A stretch of DNA of 64,000 nt from Bermanella sp040371755 (GCF_040371755.1 NZ_BAABWE010000011.1:75490-139489), one strand, 5' to 3'. Numbered from the stretch's first letter, positions 16,998 through 26,580 are shown. Made by a program: numbers and translations. Notes: generated from the sequence alone by a model not told the origin.

Positions 16998-18458
16998 TCA
17001 ACTTTGCTTTAAATTGCCCAGTTTAATATTTACCCGAATGCCATGTGGTTGATTTTCTTCAAACCACCACTGACCACACCACTTGTTACATATTCGATTT
17101 ACAATCGCCATACCCAAGCCAATGCCTTCGTTGCTTCGATCTAGCCCTTGTTCGTGCTGATTAAATAAACCGTCTTTAAAGTTTGATAATGTTGACGCTT
17201 CCATTCCCACACCGGTATCAATAATATTAATCAATACATCACCGTCATCGGCTTCCTTTGCTTGAATAGTAACGCTCCCTTGAGCCGTAAATTTAATGCC
17301 ATTTGAAATAAGTTGCCGCACCAGTACATTTAATCGTTTAGGGTCCCCATTAAGTATTAGGCTACTATCTACATCGAACTCTAGCGCCAAACCCTTTTCT
17401 TGTGCTTTAGGTTGTAGCTCTTTGTAAGCAGAAGAGAGTGCATCATGCACTGAAAACGTTTGCAGGCTTAACGGTTTACTGTCTAAATCTACATAATCAA
17501 TTATGTCATTCAGAAGTACCAGCAAGCCTTGACCTGCTTGCTCAATACCATCAATCAATAATTTATCTTTATCAGCTAAATCCCGTGTTTTCAAAATAGC
17601 TGAAAAACCTAGCACACCGTTTAAAGGGGTACGTAACTCATGAGTCATTACATTTAAGAAGTCGGTTTTTGCTCGATTAGCCACTTCTGCATCATCGATT
17701 GCTTGCTGTAACGCTTGAGTTCTTTGTGTGACTTTATCTTCTAGCGCACGATTGAATTCCTTCAATAAAATCATCGCTTGTTCGTTGTCTCCGAAATGCT
17801 CAACCAATTCAGTCAGTATTGCTTTTATACTTTGCCTAAGTGAGTTTATTTCATCTAATGCTCTCACATCATCAAGTACTTTAATGTCGGCTTTAGTAAA
17901 TGACTTAATGTTAATTCTACTCACAATATTAGAAAGCGATTCAATGGGTTGAGTCACAATAAAATTCACAATTATGTACAACAAGCCAAGGGCTAAAAGT
18001 CCAATGAATGAAGTTAAACCAATCACCCGCAGAATCTCAGCCATGGCTTTTTCGTCAATAATTGACATATTCACCAGAACAACTAAATCGCCAACCTTAT
18101 TATCGTTATAGATTAATGGCCATGTGACCTCTTTATTATACTCAGATGTTGGCCCATTAATTCTCACCCACACTCCCACTTCTGAATTCTCTTGATCCAA
18201 CAGCCAAGCACCAGAAACAACATCATATGAGCGAAATGTTTTAAGAATTTCATTTGATAAATTTTCGTCAAATTGAAATAACGAGAAAGATAACGCAGGC
18301 TTTAAACTACTCACAAGGTGATCTAAGTCTTCAACGCCTTGTTTCCTAGCATTGGGGATATCAACCGACAGGCGATAAAGCCCATGGACTAGCTGAATCA
18401 ATACCGTTGCAGCCACCATCAGAATGGCTAAACGCATGGATAACCCACGAAGCCTCAT
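16998..18458 (-). CDS. Membrane sensor histidine kinase (orphan)
   Basis: A 486-residue kinase. A first membrane segment (about 8-27) and a second (about 150-172) flank a periplasmic sensor of about 120 residues; a HAMP-like linker and a coiled-coil stretch follow to about 260. The dimerisation box VMTHELRTPLNG has the phospho-accepting His273. The ATPase domain shows RLISNGIKFT (N box), IDTGVGM (G1) and EGIGLGMAIV (G2). There is no receiver domain and no response-regulator gene nearby, so the partner is elsewhere. It converges with the P-like gene, six bases apart. The signal sensed cannot be inferred. Confidence 0.88.
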   Translation of the reverse strand: MRLRGLSMRLAILMVAATVLIQLVHGLYRLSVDIPNARKQGVEDLDHLVSSLKPALSFSLFQFDENLSNEILKTFRSYDVVSGAWLLDQENSEVGVWVRINGPTSEYNKEVTWPLIYNDNKVGDLVVLVNMSIIDEKAMAEILRVIGLTSFIGLLALGLLYIIVNFIVTQPIESLSNIVSRINIKSFTKADIKVLDDVRALDEINSLRQSIKAILTELVEHFGDNEQAMILLKEFNRALEDKVTQRTQALQQAIDDAEVANRAKTDFLNVMTHELRTPLNGVLGFSAILKTRDLADKDKLLIDGIEQAGQGLLVLLNDIIDYVDLDSKPLSLQTFSVHDALSSAYKELQPKAQEKGLALEFDVDSSLILNGDPKRLNVLVRQLISNGIKFTAQGSVTIQAKEADDGDVLINIIDTGVGMEASTLSNFKDGLFNQHEQGLDRSNEGIGLGMAIVNRICNKWCGQWWFEENQPHGIRVNIKLGNLKQS

Positions 18459-18521
18459 GTAAGGCTCTCACTTGGGTATAGACAAACACTACGATAATGG
18501 GAAGTGTGGCACAAATGCAGG

Positions 18522-18556
18522 TCTCACTCTTAATCCAGACTATGTATTAAGAGTAG
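18522..18556. repeat. Inverted repeat between rlmB and the histidine kinase
   Basis: ACTCTTAAT (18526-18534) and ATTAAGAGT (18546-18554) form a 9-bp hairpin that extends with one bulged base to GTCT/AGAC. It lies after the rlmB stop and before the kinase gene, both on the minus strand. It lacks a T tract, so termination is only possible; an operator is an alternative. Confidence 0.4.
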
Positions 18557-18589
18557 ACAGATATTGCAGATTTGCAGGTTAAACTAGGG

Positions 18590-19324
18590 TTATAATCGCT
18601 GACGTAGGGCTTCAAATAAGCACACACCAGTGGCCACTGAAACATTCAAAGAGCTAACATCCCCTTGCATGGGAATATGTATTAAATGATCACAGGCTTC
18701 TCGGGTTAAACGGCGTAAGCCCTTGCCCTCGGCCCCCATTACTATGGCAATAGGGCCTTTAAGATCGGTTTTAAACACAGATTCACTGGCCTCTCCGGCT
18801 GTGCCATATAACCAAATACCGCGCTCTTGTAATTCTTTTAAAGCACGCGCTAAATTAGTCACTTGATAAAACGGCACTGTTTCAGCCGCACCACAAGCCA
18901 CTTTACTCACCGTAGAGGTGATTCCCACGGCTTTATCCTTAGGTGCTATCACCGCATGGACGCCAGCTGCATCTGCAGTTCGCAAACATGCACCTAAGTT
19001 ATGTGGGTCGGTAATGCTATCTAAAACCAACAAAAAGGCTGGTTCGTCTAAGGCATCCAATTGGCGCAATAATTCGTTTTCGCCTTTTACTTGTAACGGC
19101 TTTACACGCAATGCGATGCCTTGGTGATTACCTTCCGCTTTTTCATCTAAAAAAGGCTTTTTAACCACTTGCACCGATATGCCGTTTTGCTTGGCTAAAC
19201 TGAATAGTTCTTGCAGACGCTCGTCGTCACGACCTTGCTGTACATACATTTCACGCACACGCTCGCTGGAGCGTTTTAAAACATTACTAACGGCATGGAT
19301 ACCAAAAACAATTTCATCACTCAT
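18590..19324 (-). CDS. rlmB: 23S rRNA (guanosine-2'-O-)-methyltransferase RlmB
   Basis: SpoU-family SAM-dependent enzyme of 244 residues that 2'-O-methylates G2251 in 23S rRNA. A short N-terminal RNA-binding domain (FGIHAVSNVL, L30e-like) leads into the trefoil-knot catalytic domain with the three SPOUT motifs: SITDPHNLGACLRTA, IVMGAEGKGLR and IPMQGDVSSLNVSVA. The start (MSDEIVFG) matches known proteins. It lies 13 bases downstream of rnr in the same direction, the rnr-rlmB pairing conserved in gammaproteobacteria. Confidence 0.96.
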   Translation of the reverse strand: MSDEIVFGIHAVSNVLKRSSERVREMYVQQGRDDERLQELFSLAKQNGISVQVVKKPFLDEKAEGNHQGIALRVKPLQVKGENELLRQLDALDEPAFLLVLDSITDPHNLGACLRTADAAGVHAVIAPKDKAVGITSTVSKVACGAAETVPFYQVTNLARALKELQERGIWLYGTAGEASESVFKTDLKGPIAIVMGAEGKGLRRLTREACDHLIHIPMQGDVSSLNVSVATGVCLFEALRQRL

Positions 19325-19337
19325 GTTGTACTAATCT

Positions 19338-21911
19338 CTACTTTTTCTTCTTTGCCGTTTTTTTACTGGCATTCTTTTTGGCGTTATTTAGTTTTTGGCG
19401 CTTGCTGGGCTTTTTCTTTTTCGCCGCACTTTTGGCTTCGTCCATGAGTTTTTTCTTATCGGCTTTCGCTTTAGCGTAAGGGTCTTTTTTATCGCTGTCG
19501 CTGTTACCCTCAGGCGCTTTTAATTCCGGCTTGCGTTTGCGCACCGTGCCAATACTGCGTTTACCGGATGTTTCACCTTGCTTGCCGCTTCGACGATTTC
19601 CACGCTTAGAAGGATTTGCGGCACCCTGAGCACCATTGCTATCGGCACCTTGCATGACAAAATCAATTTTACGATCGTCTAAATCAACACGACTCACTAC
19701 CACTTGTACGGTGTCGCCCATGCGGAGTACACGGCCGCTGCGTTCACCGCGCAATAACATGCGCACTGGATCAAACTGGTAAAAGTCACTGGTTAAATTA
19801 GTTACATGCACCAAACCTTCTATGTATAAATCGCTCAGCTGAACAAAAATACCAAAGTTGGTAACCGTGCTGATTACCCCTTCAAATTCTTCACCTAAAT
19901 GATTGCGCATGTACTCACATTTCAAAAAGTCCATCACATCACGGGTAGCGTCATCAGCACGACGTTCGGTTAACGAGCACTGCTCACCAAACTGTAACAA
20001 TGCAGCCATGTCGTATGGGTAGATCTCTTTCTTCGCAAGTGGCTTAGCCCCTTCTGCACGGCGCACAGTTTTTAATAAACTGGCGTCTTCACTTTCGCTG
20101 CGAATCAACTGCCTAATGGCGCGGTGCACCAATAAATCTGGGTAACGACGAATAGGAGATGTGAAATGTGTATAAGCGGGATAAGCCAAACCGAAGTGGC
20201 CTTCGTTGTCTGGCTGGTAAACCGCTTGGCTCATAGAACGCAGCAACATGCTTTGAATCAAGTGCGCATCAGGGCGGTCCTTAATTTGATTCATCACTTG
20301 TAAAAAGTCTTTTGGTGTTGGCTTGGTGCCGCCGGTTAACGATAAACCGCTTTCATTTAGATACTGCTTTAAGTTCTCTAATTTCTGCTCACTTGGCCCT
20401 TGGTGAACACGATACAAACTTGGCTGCTGGTGTTTTTCCATAAAGCGTGCGGTGGCCACGTTGGCACACAACATACATTCTTCAATCACCTTATGAGCGT
20501 CGTTACGAGTTACCGGTACGATGTCTTCTATTTTGCGATCCGAATTAAATACAATGCGAGTTTCGGTGGTTTCGAATTCAATTGCACCACGCTCACTACG
20601 GGCACCACGTAATACCTTGTATAAGTCGTATAAGGTGTCTAGCTGAGGCACAATGTTAGCGTATTGCTCACGTAACACTTGGCCTTCATCGCCGTCTTTA
20701 TCTTCTAGGATTTTACCTACCAATTTATACGTAAGACGGGCATGACTGTGCATCACCCCTTCATAAAACTGGTAGCCGCTAATATTACCTGCGGCACTGA
20801 TGCTCATCTCACACACCATGCATAATCGGTCCACATGAGGGTTTAATGAACACAGCCCATTACTGAGTTTTTCAGGCAACATAGGCACCACATGCTCGGG
20901 AAAATACACCGAGTTACCACGATTTTGCGCTTCTACATCTAATGGCGAATTAACTGGTACATAATGGCTCACGTCGGCAATGGCCACATATAAGCGCCAG
21001 CCCTTTGTTTTCGGGTTGTACTGGGCCAATACCGCATCATCAAAGTCGCGAGCGTCTTCACCATCTATGGTGACAAACGGTAAATCCCGTAAATCGATTC
21101 GATTATATTTATCCGCTTCGGTGACTTCGTCAGCAATGGCGGCTACTTGAGTTTCTACCGCTTCAGGAAAGACAAACGGTATTTCATGGCTGCGAAGCGC
21201 GATGTCGATTTCCATACCCGGTGCAAGGTGATCACCTAAAACTTCTGTGATGCGCCCAAGGGCCAATTGGCGGGTATCCGGCTGCTTAGTAATATCCACC
21301 ACCACAAACTGGCCGTTTTTGGCCGCGCCCATTTCTGAGCCCGGAATCATAATTTCTTGCGTAACGCGACGGGCATCTGGCACCACATAGGCGCTGTCAC
21401 CTTGGGTGTAAAAACGCCCAACTAACTGGTGAGTATTGCGCTGTTGAACTTCAACAATAATCGCCTCTTGCTTGCCGCGGTTATCAGCGCCAGCTAAGCG
21501 CACTGTAACCACATCACCATCAAATACTTTACGCATTTGCTTCATGGAAAGGTGCAGATCATCGCCCCCTTCGTCTTTAATTAGAAAGCCATAACCGTCT
21601 TTATGACCTTGCACACGACCACGAATCAACGGCACTTGGCTCATAGGCATAAAGCCACCACGGCGATCTTCCACCAATTGGCCATCGCGACACATGGCAA
21701 TTAAGCGTCTGCGCATGGCTTCAATTTGGTCTTCCCCTTCAACATGCAAGCGATCTACAAGCTGTAAATGGGTCAAAGGTATGGGGTGAGTTTCAAGGGT
21801 TTCGAGGATTAATTCACGACTGGCGACGGGGTTGTCGTACTTTTGCGCTTCACGGTTGGCAAAAGGATCGGTAAGGGTGTTAGCTGGTTTTGATGTTTTG
21901 TTTTTCTTCAT
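19338..21911 (-). CDS. rnr: Ribonuclease R
   Basis: Processive 3'-to-5' exoribonuclease that degrades structured RNA. Order of parts: a winged-helix domain (near TLETHPIPLTHLQLVDRL), two cold-shock domains, the RNB domain with the catalytic acidic motif DGEDARDFDDAV, an S1 domain (EFEGVISTVTNFGIFVQL) and a long Lys-rich tail (SAAKKKKPSKRQK) as in E. coli RNase R. The longest frame begins 15 codons earlier at 21956; I prefer the Met at 21911 because the conserved DPFANREAQKY block then sits close to the start, as in E. coli. A TATAAT lies six bases before this ATG (see findings). rlmB follows. Confidence 0.94.
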   Translation of the reverse strand: MKKNKTSKPANTLTDPFANREAQKYDNPVASRELILETLETHPIPLTHLQLVDRLHVEGEDQIEAMRRRLIAMCRDGQLVEDRRGGFMPMSQVPLIRGRVQGHKDGYGFLIKDEGGDDLHLSMKQMRKVFDGDVVTVRLAGADNRGKQEAIIVEVQQRNTHQLVGRFYTQGDSAYVVPDARRVTQEIMIPGSEMGAAKNGQFVVVDITKQPDTRQLALGRITEVLGDHLAPGMEIDIALRSHEIPFVFPEAVETQVAAIADEVTEADKYNRIDLRDLPFVTIDGEDARDFDDAVLAQYNPKTKGWRLYVAIADVSHYVPVNSPLDVEAQNRGNSVYFPEHVVPMLPEKLSNGLCSLNPHVDRLCMVCEMSISAAGNISGYQFYEGVMHSHARLTYKLVGKILEDKDGDEGQVLREQYANIVPQLDTLYDLYKVLRGARSERGAIEFETTETRIVFNSDRKIEDIVPVTRNDAHKVIEECMLCANVATARFMEKHQQPSLYRVHQGPSEQKLENLKQYLNESGLSLTGGTKPTPKDFLQVMNQIKDRPDAHLIQSMLLRSMSQAVYQPDNEGHFGLAYPAYTHFTSPIRRYPDLLVHRAIRQLIRSESEDASLLKTVRRAEGAKPLAKKEIYPYDMAALLQFGEQCSLTERRADDATRDVMDFLKCEYMRNHLGEEFEGVISTVTNFGIFVQLSDLYIEGLVHVTNLTSDFYQFDPVRMLLRGERSGRVLRMGDTVQVVVSRVDLDDRKIDFVMQGADSNGAQGAANPSKRGNRRSGKQGETSGKRSIGTVRKRKPELKAPEGNSDSDKKDPYAKAKADKKKLMDEAKSAAKKKKPSKRQKLNNAKKNASKKTAKKKK

Positions 21912-22146
21912 AAGGTGATTATACACATATAGGGTGTATTCGGTGTTTTTTTTCATCTAACCAGTAAAGACTAAATGGGATATTTTTTCATAATAATCCC
22001 AGCCTAAACCCTTGAACCTTAGGGATCAATACACTCTTACAGCTTAATTAATACCTGCCTAATTTGATGTAATTGGTCATTACAAATAATTGATCACAAT
22101 AAACCATTCAGATACATTAAAGAGCTCAATACTCAAGGATGAACTC

Positions 22147-22851
22147 ATGTACGCACCTGCCTACCCACATGACACCCTCACTACCATATACCCTAATATA
22201 TACCTGTTGCATGGCAGCATCAAAGTGGGGCCAGGCATGCGCATGAACCGTAACATGGTGGTGCTGAAGAACGATGACGAGCTAACTCTCATTAACCCAG
22301 TGCGTATGGATGAAGAAGAGCTTGCCTGTCTTGATAAGTTGGGTAGGGTAAAACATATTTTACGCCTTGGTGATTTTCATGGTTTAGATGACCCATTCTA
22401 CCTTGACCGTTATCAGTGCGAATTTTGGGCGCAAGCAGGGCAAGATACGTATAAAACACCAACGCCTACTCAAGTCATACAAGCCGAATCTATTAGTCCT
22501 TTCCCGAATTCCGAATTTTTTATTTTTGAAAATTCGTGTTATCCAGAAGCTGCCTTACTAATAAAAGAACACAAGTTATTAATTACAACCGACAGCGTGC
22601 AATACCATAGTGACTGGAGCTACTTCACTTGGTTTACTAAAGTCATATTTAAATTATTAGGATTCAAGATTGGTTTAAATATCGGCGGCCCTTGGTTAAA
22701 ACGTGTGACTAAAAAAGGGGAGTCGTTGAAATCAGATTTTGAAAAATTATTAACTTTAGATTTTGATGCTATTATTGCTGCTCACGGCACGTTGATTGAT
22801 AGCAAAGCAAAAGATCTATTGAAACTAGAAGTAATTGAAACGTTTAAGTGA
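22147..22851 (+). CDS. Metallo-beta-lactamase-like (DUF4336-type) protein
   Basis: About 234 residues. The strands IYLLHGSI, MVVLKNDDELTLINPV and VKHILRLGDFHGLDDP, then LLITTDSVQYH and IIAAHGTLID, follow the outline of the MBL fold, but the classical HxHxDH zinc motif is replaced by LGDFHGLDD, so it resembles the non-canonical DUF4336 group. A hydrolase role is uncertain. The longest frame starts with TTG at 22090; the ATG at 22147 has an AAGGA site seven bases upstream and is chosen. It converges with the pilZ gene. No operon partner is seen. Confidence 0.6.
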   Translation: MYAPAYPHDTLTTIYPNIYLLHGSIKVGPGMRMNRNMVVLKNDDELTLINPVRMDEEELACLDKLGRVKHILRLGDFHGLDDPFYLDRYQCEFWAQAGQDTYKTPTPTQVIQAESISPFPNSEFFIFENSCYPEAALLIKEHKLLITTDSVQYHSDWSYFTWFTKVIFKLLGFKIGLNIGGPWLKRVTKKGESLKSDFEKLLTLDFDAIIAAHGTLIDSKAKDLLKLEVIETFK

Positions 22852-22859
22852 CATCAAAA

Positions 22860-23432
22860 CTAATTATTTGAATCGAATTTTTTACGCAATTGATGCCCTT
22901 GCCTTTGCACCACATGCTGAATAAGTACTTCTTGAAACGCTTGATGCATCTCATTAAAGTCTAAGCGTACAATATACGCTTCTTCTGATTGTGTAGGGTG
23001 GTCCGGATTATTATCCACCGCCGCCACATGGGCTTCGGCACGTACTAATTCATGGTTGGGTTGAAGATAAATATTAACCATTAATGTTTGATTAATTGGC
23101 AATTTATCCCCCCATGTAAATGCAATACCACAAGCACTTAAGTTAGCTTTTTTAAGTACAGGTGCCTCCTCCACTAAAGCTTCATTAGCATGCAACAAAT
23201 TGATTTTTTGATTCATTAAATCAAGTAGCGGCGCTAACTTAGGGTACTGGGACCGCACATCCACCATGGCTTGACGAATTTGCACCTCAAGGCTCACATG
23301 AAACTCTTGCTGCATATCTTGCATGGTGTGCAGATCATCGCTGTCCTCACCACCGTATTCGTCATCAATAAGATGGAAACTTAATGCAACTTCATCGTCT
23401 ATGCGAAAAAAACGACGGCGTTCTTCTGACAT
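22860..23432 (-). CDS. PilZ-domain c-di-GMP-binding protein linked to the flagellar stator
   Basis: A 190-residue protein with the RxxxR c-di-GMP motif at the very N-terminus (RRFFR, 6-10) and the second PilZ element in NLSACGIAF near 95-103. The two halves are separated by a helical acidic insert (about 25-85), an arrangement seen in PilZ proteins with an extra N-terminal module. It begins 14 bases after pomB on the same strand, so c-di-GMP may act on the motor, as YcgR does in E. coli. That role is inferred from context. GGAAG lies eight bases before the ATG. Confidence 0.8.
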   Translation of the reverse strand: MSEERRRFFRIDDEVALSFHLIDDEYGGEDSDDLHTMQDMQQEFHVSLEVQIRQAMVDVRSQYPKLAPLLDLMNQKINLLHANEALVEEAPVLKKANLSACGIAFTWGDKLPINQTLMVNIYLQPNHELVRAEAHVAAVDNNPDHPTQSEEAYIVRLDFNEMHQAFQEVLIQHVVQRQGHQLRKKFDSNN

Positions 23433-23446
23433 ATCATTACTTCCAT

Positions 23447-24436
23447 TTAAAATACTTCATCTGGATCTAGGCCAAAATCTTCTGGCGCAGCATTTAATTG
23501 ATCCGAGAAGGGGTTATCTGAATCACTTATTTCTGGTTCGTCATCATTATCTCTTTCATCACTTTTTACAATAATGATTTCAACTCTACGATTCTTTTCT
23601 CGGTTTTCTGCGGTGCGATTGTCCACCAATGGACGCACACTACCATGACCTACTACCATGAACCGTTTTTCATCCATTTCTGGGGCAACAAACAAATACT
23701 GAGCAACCGACGCTGCACGTGCTGCGCTTAACTCCCAATTTGACCGATACTGGCCACCGCCACCTAGTGGTGTGTTGTCGGTATGGCCTTCCACACTAAT
23801 GCGTCCCGGTAATTCGACCAATACTTCTCGAATTTTATCTAACACAGGTAGGAACTCATCTTCCACATAGGCGCTTCCCCCTTTGAACGAACTATTTTCT
23901 GTTATGCGTATGATGATTTTATTGCCTTGGGTTTCTAGCTCAACTTTGCCTTTTGATATTTCTTGTTCAAGTTCGCTGGCCATTTCGAGTGCCGCATCTT
24001 CCACTTGTTCTTGGGTCACGGTTTGTTCGGTTGGTACAAACACTTCTCTGGTTTTTTTACCTGTATCCCCTTGTGCCTCGGTTTGTGCGGTGATCGCATC
24101 TTGGCAAAGAACTTCTAACGAGCTTTTAGTCACATCCGATGTTTTCTGACGGATCTCGTTAATTGGGGTTGGCTCTGGAATCGACGGACTAAAGTGCTTG
24201 GCAATAACACTGGTACCTTTTGGTGGGTCATCCGCATTAATCACCGTTTGCACACCAAACGCCATGCGCAACTCACCGGCCAAGCGCTTAAATTTCAGTG
24301 CGTCCATCTCTGCAAACGAGAGTAATAACACAAAGAAGCACATTAACAACGACATTAAATCGGCAAAGGTGGCTAACCAACTAGGGGGGCAGACGGGACA
24401 ATCGGGACAGTCCGGAGCTTCATCTTCATCAGCCAT
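23447..24436 (-). CDS. pomB: Flagellar stator protein PomB (MotB family, Na+-type)
   Basis: Stator subunit of 329 residues. A short Cys-rich N-terminus (CPDCPVCPP) leads into one membrane helix (about 21-45) containing the ion-binding aspartate in TFADLM (Asp26). Then come a plug/linker region and a C-terminal OmpA-like peptidoglycan-binding domain (SVEGHTDNTPLGG, NWELSAARA, NRRVEIII). FADLMSLLMCFFVLLLSFAEMD and KGTSVIA are the sequence style of sodium-driven PomB rather than MotB. AGGAG lies seven bases before the ATG. Operon pomA-pomB-pilZ. Confidence 0.94.
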   Translation of the reverse strand: MADEDEAPDCPDCPVCPPSWLATFADLMSLLMCFFVLLLSFAEMDALKFKRLAGELRMAFGVQTVINADDPPKGTSVIAKHFSPSIPEPTPINEIRQKTSDVTKSSLEVLCQDAITAQTEAQGDTGKKTREVFVPTEQTVTQEQVEDAALEMASELEQEISKGKVELETQGNKIIIRITENSSFKGGSAYVEDEFLPVLDKIREVLVELPGRISVEGHTDNTPLGGGGQYRSNWELSAARAASVAQYLFVAPEMDEKRFMVVGHGSVRPLVDNRTAENREKNRRVEIIIVKSDERDNDDEPEISDSDNPFSDQLNAAPEDFGLDPDEVF

Positions 24437-24476
24437 GAATCTGCTCCTTTATTCTTCCATGAACATTAAGAGACGC

Positions 24477-25235
24477 TTATTCATCTTCGTCTCCACGTTT
24501 CGACTCTGGCAGGTAAGTACGTAATATGGACTCAATCACTCTGGGGTTTTGTCCAGCCTGAATAGCAAGCAGCGCATCAATTACCATGCTCTGTAAGCGA
24601 CCTTCTTCATCTGCCCTTAACGCACACTTATCCGCTACGGGCAAACAGAACATATTGGCCATCATAGCCCCATACAATGTGGTTAACAGCGCCACCGCCA
24701 TAGCAGGGCCAATGGCTTTAGGGTCATCCATATTCGCCAGCATTGCCACCAATCCAATTAGCGTACCTATCATGCCCATGGCCGGTGCCACATCACCAAG
24801 CTGAGCAAATATCTGTGTACCCATTTTATGTCTGTCGGTGCTTAGACGTACGTCTTTACTCAGTAGAGTTTTAACAACATCAGGGTCATGACCATCCACC
24901 AGCAATTGAATGCCTTTAGCAAGAAAATCATAACTCACCTCTTTACCTTCAAGAGCAAGCAACCCGTTTTTACGAGCTTCACCAGCTAGCTCCACAATCT
25001 CTTCGATCATGGCATCAGGTTTTGGAAGTTTAAAAGAGAATGCTTTACCGGCTATTTTACCGGCTGCCAAGAACTGGCCTAACTCAAATTTCATAAGCAC
25101 GGCAAAAATAGCCCCGCCCACTACGATTAACATAGAAGGAATATTGACGAACATGGCCGGATCGCCACCCATCACCATGGCCATTATAACAATGACCCAC
25201 GCCCCAATTACCCCAACTATCGTCGCTAAATCCAC
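24477..25235 (-). CDS. pomA: Flagellar stator protein PomA (MotA family)
   Basis: Stator channel subunit of 252 residues with four membrane helices (about 3-22, 30-50, 150-170, 185-205) and the conserved proline/threonine stretch APAMGMIGTLIGLVAML in helix 3. The cytoplasmic loop between helices 2 and 3 carries the charged residues that touch FliG. The start is a GTG with AGGG seven bases upstream. It precedes pomB by 40 bases. The placement next to xseB-ispA-dxs is the same as in Vibrio, where pomAB drives a sodium-powered polar flagellum. Confidence 0.94.
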   Translation of the reverse strand: MDLATIVGVIGAWVIVIMAMVMGGDPAMFVNIPSMLIVVGGAIFAVLMKFELGQFLAAGKIAGKAFSFKLPKPDAMIEEIVELAGEARKNGLLALEGKEVSYDFLAKGIQLLVDGHDPDVVKTLLSKDVRLSTDRHKMGTQIFAQLGDVAPAMGMIGTLIGLVAMLANMDDPKAIGPAMAVALLTTLYGAMMANMFCLPVADKCALRADEEGRLQSMVIDALLAIQAGQNPRVIESILRTYLPESKRGDEDE

Positions 25236-25372
25236 TGTATTACCCTGACTTCCTTAATAAATTGGGTTACCACTTATATTGAGTCTAGACAGAGTATTTC
25301 AGTTTGCACGACCTTATAGGATACAATTGCGCAAAACATCTTATCGGCATTAAGCACGTTGAAGGTATTGAA

Positions 25373-25612
25373 ATGGCAGAACAAAAGAACACCATGGACT
25401 TTGAGCAATCACTGGCTCAACTAGAAGGTCTGGTGGAGAAATTAGAAAACTCAGAGTTTACCCTTGAGCAGTCTCTTGAGGCCTTTGAACAAGGGGTCAA
25501 GCTCACTCGCCAGTGTCAGCAAGCACTGAGTCAAGCAGAGCAAAAGGTTCAAATTCTAATGGAAGAAAGCGGCCAATCGAGCGCTGTTCCATTTGAAGGT
25601 GATGCACAATAA
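25373..25612 (+). CDS. xseB: Exodeoxyribonuclease VII small subunit
   Basis: A 79-residue helical-hairpin subunit that assembles on XseA. MDFEQSLAQLEGLVEKLE and LTRQCQQALSQAEQKV are the family signature. The open frame extends 23 codons upstream, but the ATG at 25373 has AAGG seven bases before it and gives the normal length. The stop overlaps the ispA start as TAATG. xseA is not in the window. First gene of xseB-ispA-dxs. Confidence 0.95.
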   Translation: MAEQKNTMDFEQSLAQLEGLVEKLENSEFTLEQSLEAFEQGVKLTRQCQQALSQAEQKVQILMEESGQSSAVPFEGDAQ

Positions 25613-26499
25613 TGACGTTTCAGCATTTTCAAGAAACGGCCATTACTCGCTTTAATGATTTTTTTGGCTCTCCTGATATTCTTCCCCCAGCTAAAGCGAA
25701 ACGTTTATTAGCGGCCATGGAATACAGCCTGTTAAACGGTGGAAAGCGCATTCGACCTTTATTAGTGTATGCCAGTGCACAGGCCTGCCAATGCGACTTA
25801 GCATTAGCCGACTACCCCGCTTTAGCCATCGAAATGGTTCATGCATATTCACTGGTACATGATGATTTGCCCGCCATGGATGATGACGACCTAAGACGCG
25901 GAAAACCCACCTGTCATATTGCGTTTGACGAAGCCTGTGCCATTTTGGCCGGTGATGCCCTACAAACCGAAGCCTTTAGTTTACTGAGTCAGCCCATTAA
26001 AGGACTAAGTGCCACACAACAATTAACTATGCTGCATACACTAGCCACTGCCAGTGGTGTTTACGGTATGGCAGGAGGTCAAAGCCTTGACCTAGGCGCA
26101 GTGGATAAAGACGTTGATTTAGCATACTTAGAAACCATGCATAACCATAAAACCGGCGCCTTAATTAAAGCCAGCGTACTAATGGGGGCTCTATGTCACC
26201 CTCAATTAAGCCAAGAGACAACACAAGCATTAAGTGATTATGCGGATGCCATTGGCTTAGCGTTTCAGGTGCAAGACGATATTTTAGATGTAATCAGTGA
26301 TACCCAAACCCTTGGTAAAACCCAAGGGGCCGATGCCGCGCTAAATAAGCCCACTTATGTCTCGCTGTTAGGGCTTGAAGGAGCAAAAGCAAAAGCCAAG
26401 CAATTACATGAGTCCGCTCTACTAGCCATTGAGCCACTGGGTGAAAACGCTCAGACTTTAAGGCAAATTGCCGATTACATCATTCAGCGAGTGAATTAG
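25612..26499 (+). CDS. ispA: (2E,6E)-farnesyl diphosphate synthase
   Basis: Short-chain trans-prenyltransferase of 295 residues that condenses IPP with DMAPP and GPP to give FPP for quinones and undecaprenyl carrier. The first Asp-rich motif is DDLPAMDDDD (84-93) and the second is QDDILD near 222-227; GGKRIRPLL is the IPP-binding loop. Length is standard. It is translationally coupled to xseB and followed by dxs 81 bases downstream, so isoprenoid precursor supply and use are encoded together. Confidence 0.96.
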   Translation: MTFQHFQETAITRFNDFFGSPDILPPAKAKRLLAAMEYSLLNGGKRIRPLLVYASAQACQCDLALADYPALAIEMVHAYSLVHDDLPAMDDDDLRRGKPTCHIAFDEACAILAGDALQTEAFSLLSQPIKGLSATQQLTMLHTLATASGVYGMAGGQSLDLGAVDKDVDLAYLETMHNHKTGALIKASVLMGALCHPQLSQETTQALSDYADAIGLAFQVQDDILDVISDTQTLGKTQGADAALNKPTYVSLLGLEGAKAKAKQLHESALLAIEPLGENAQTLRQIADYIIQRVN

Positions 26500-26580
26500 C
26501 GCACTCGCTTCCATTACTTTTTATGCATTAGGGGGTAGAATAGCGCCCCTTATTTTATTGCAACAAGCTCTGGGTAACAG

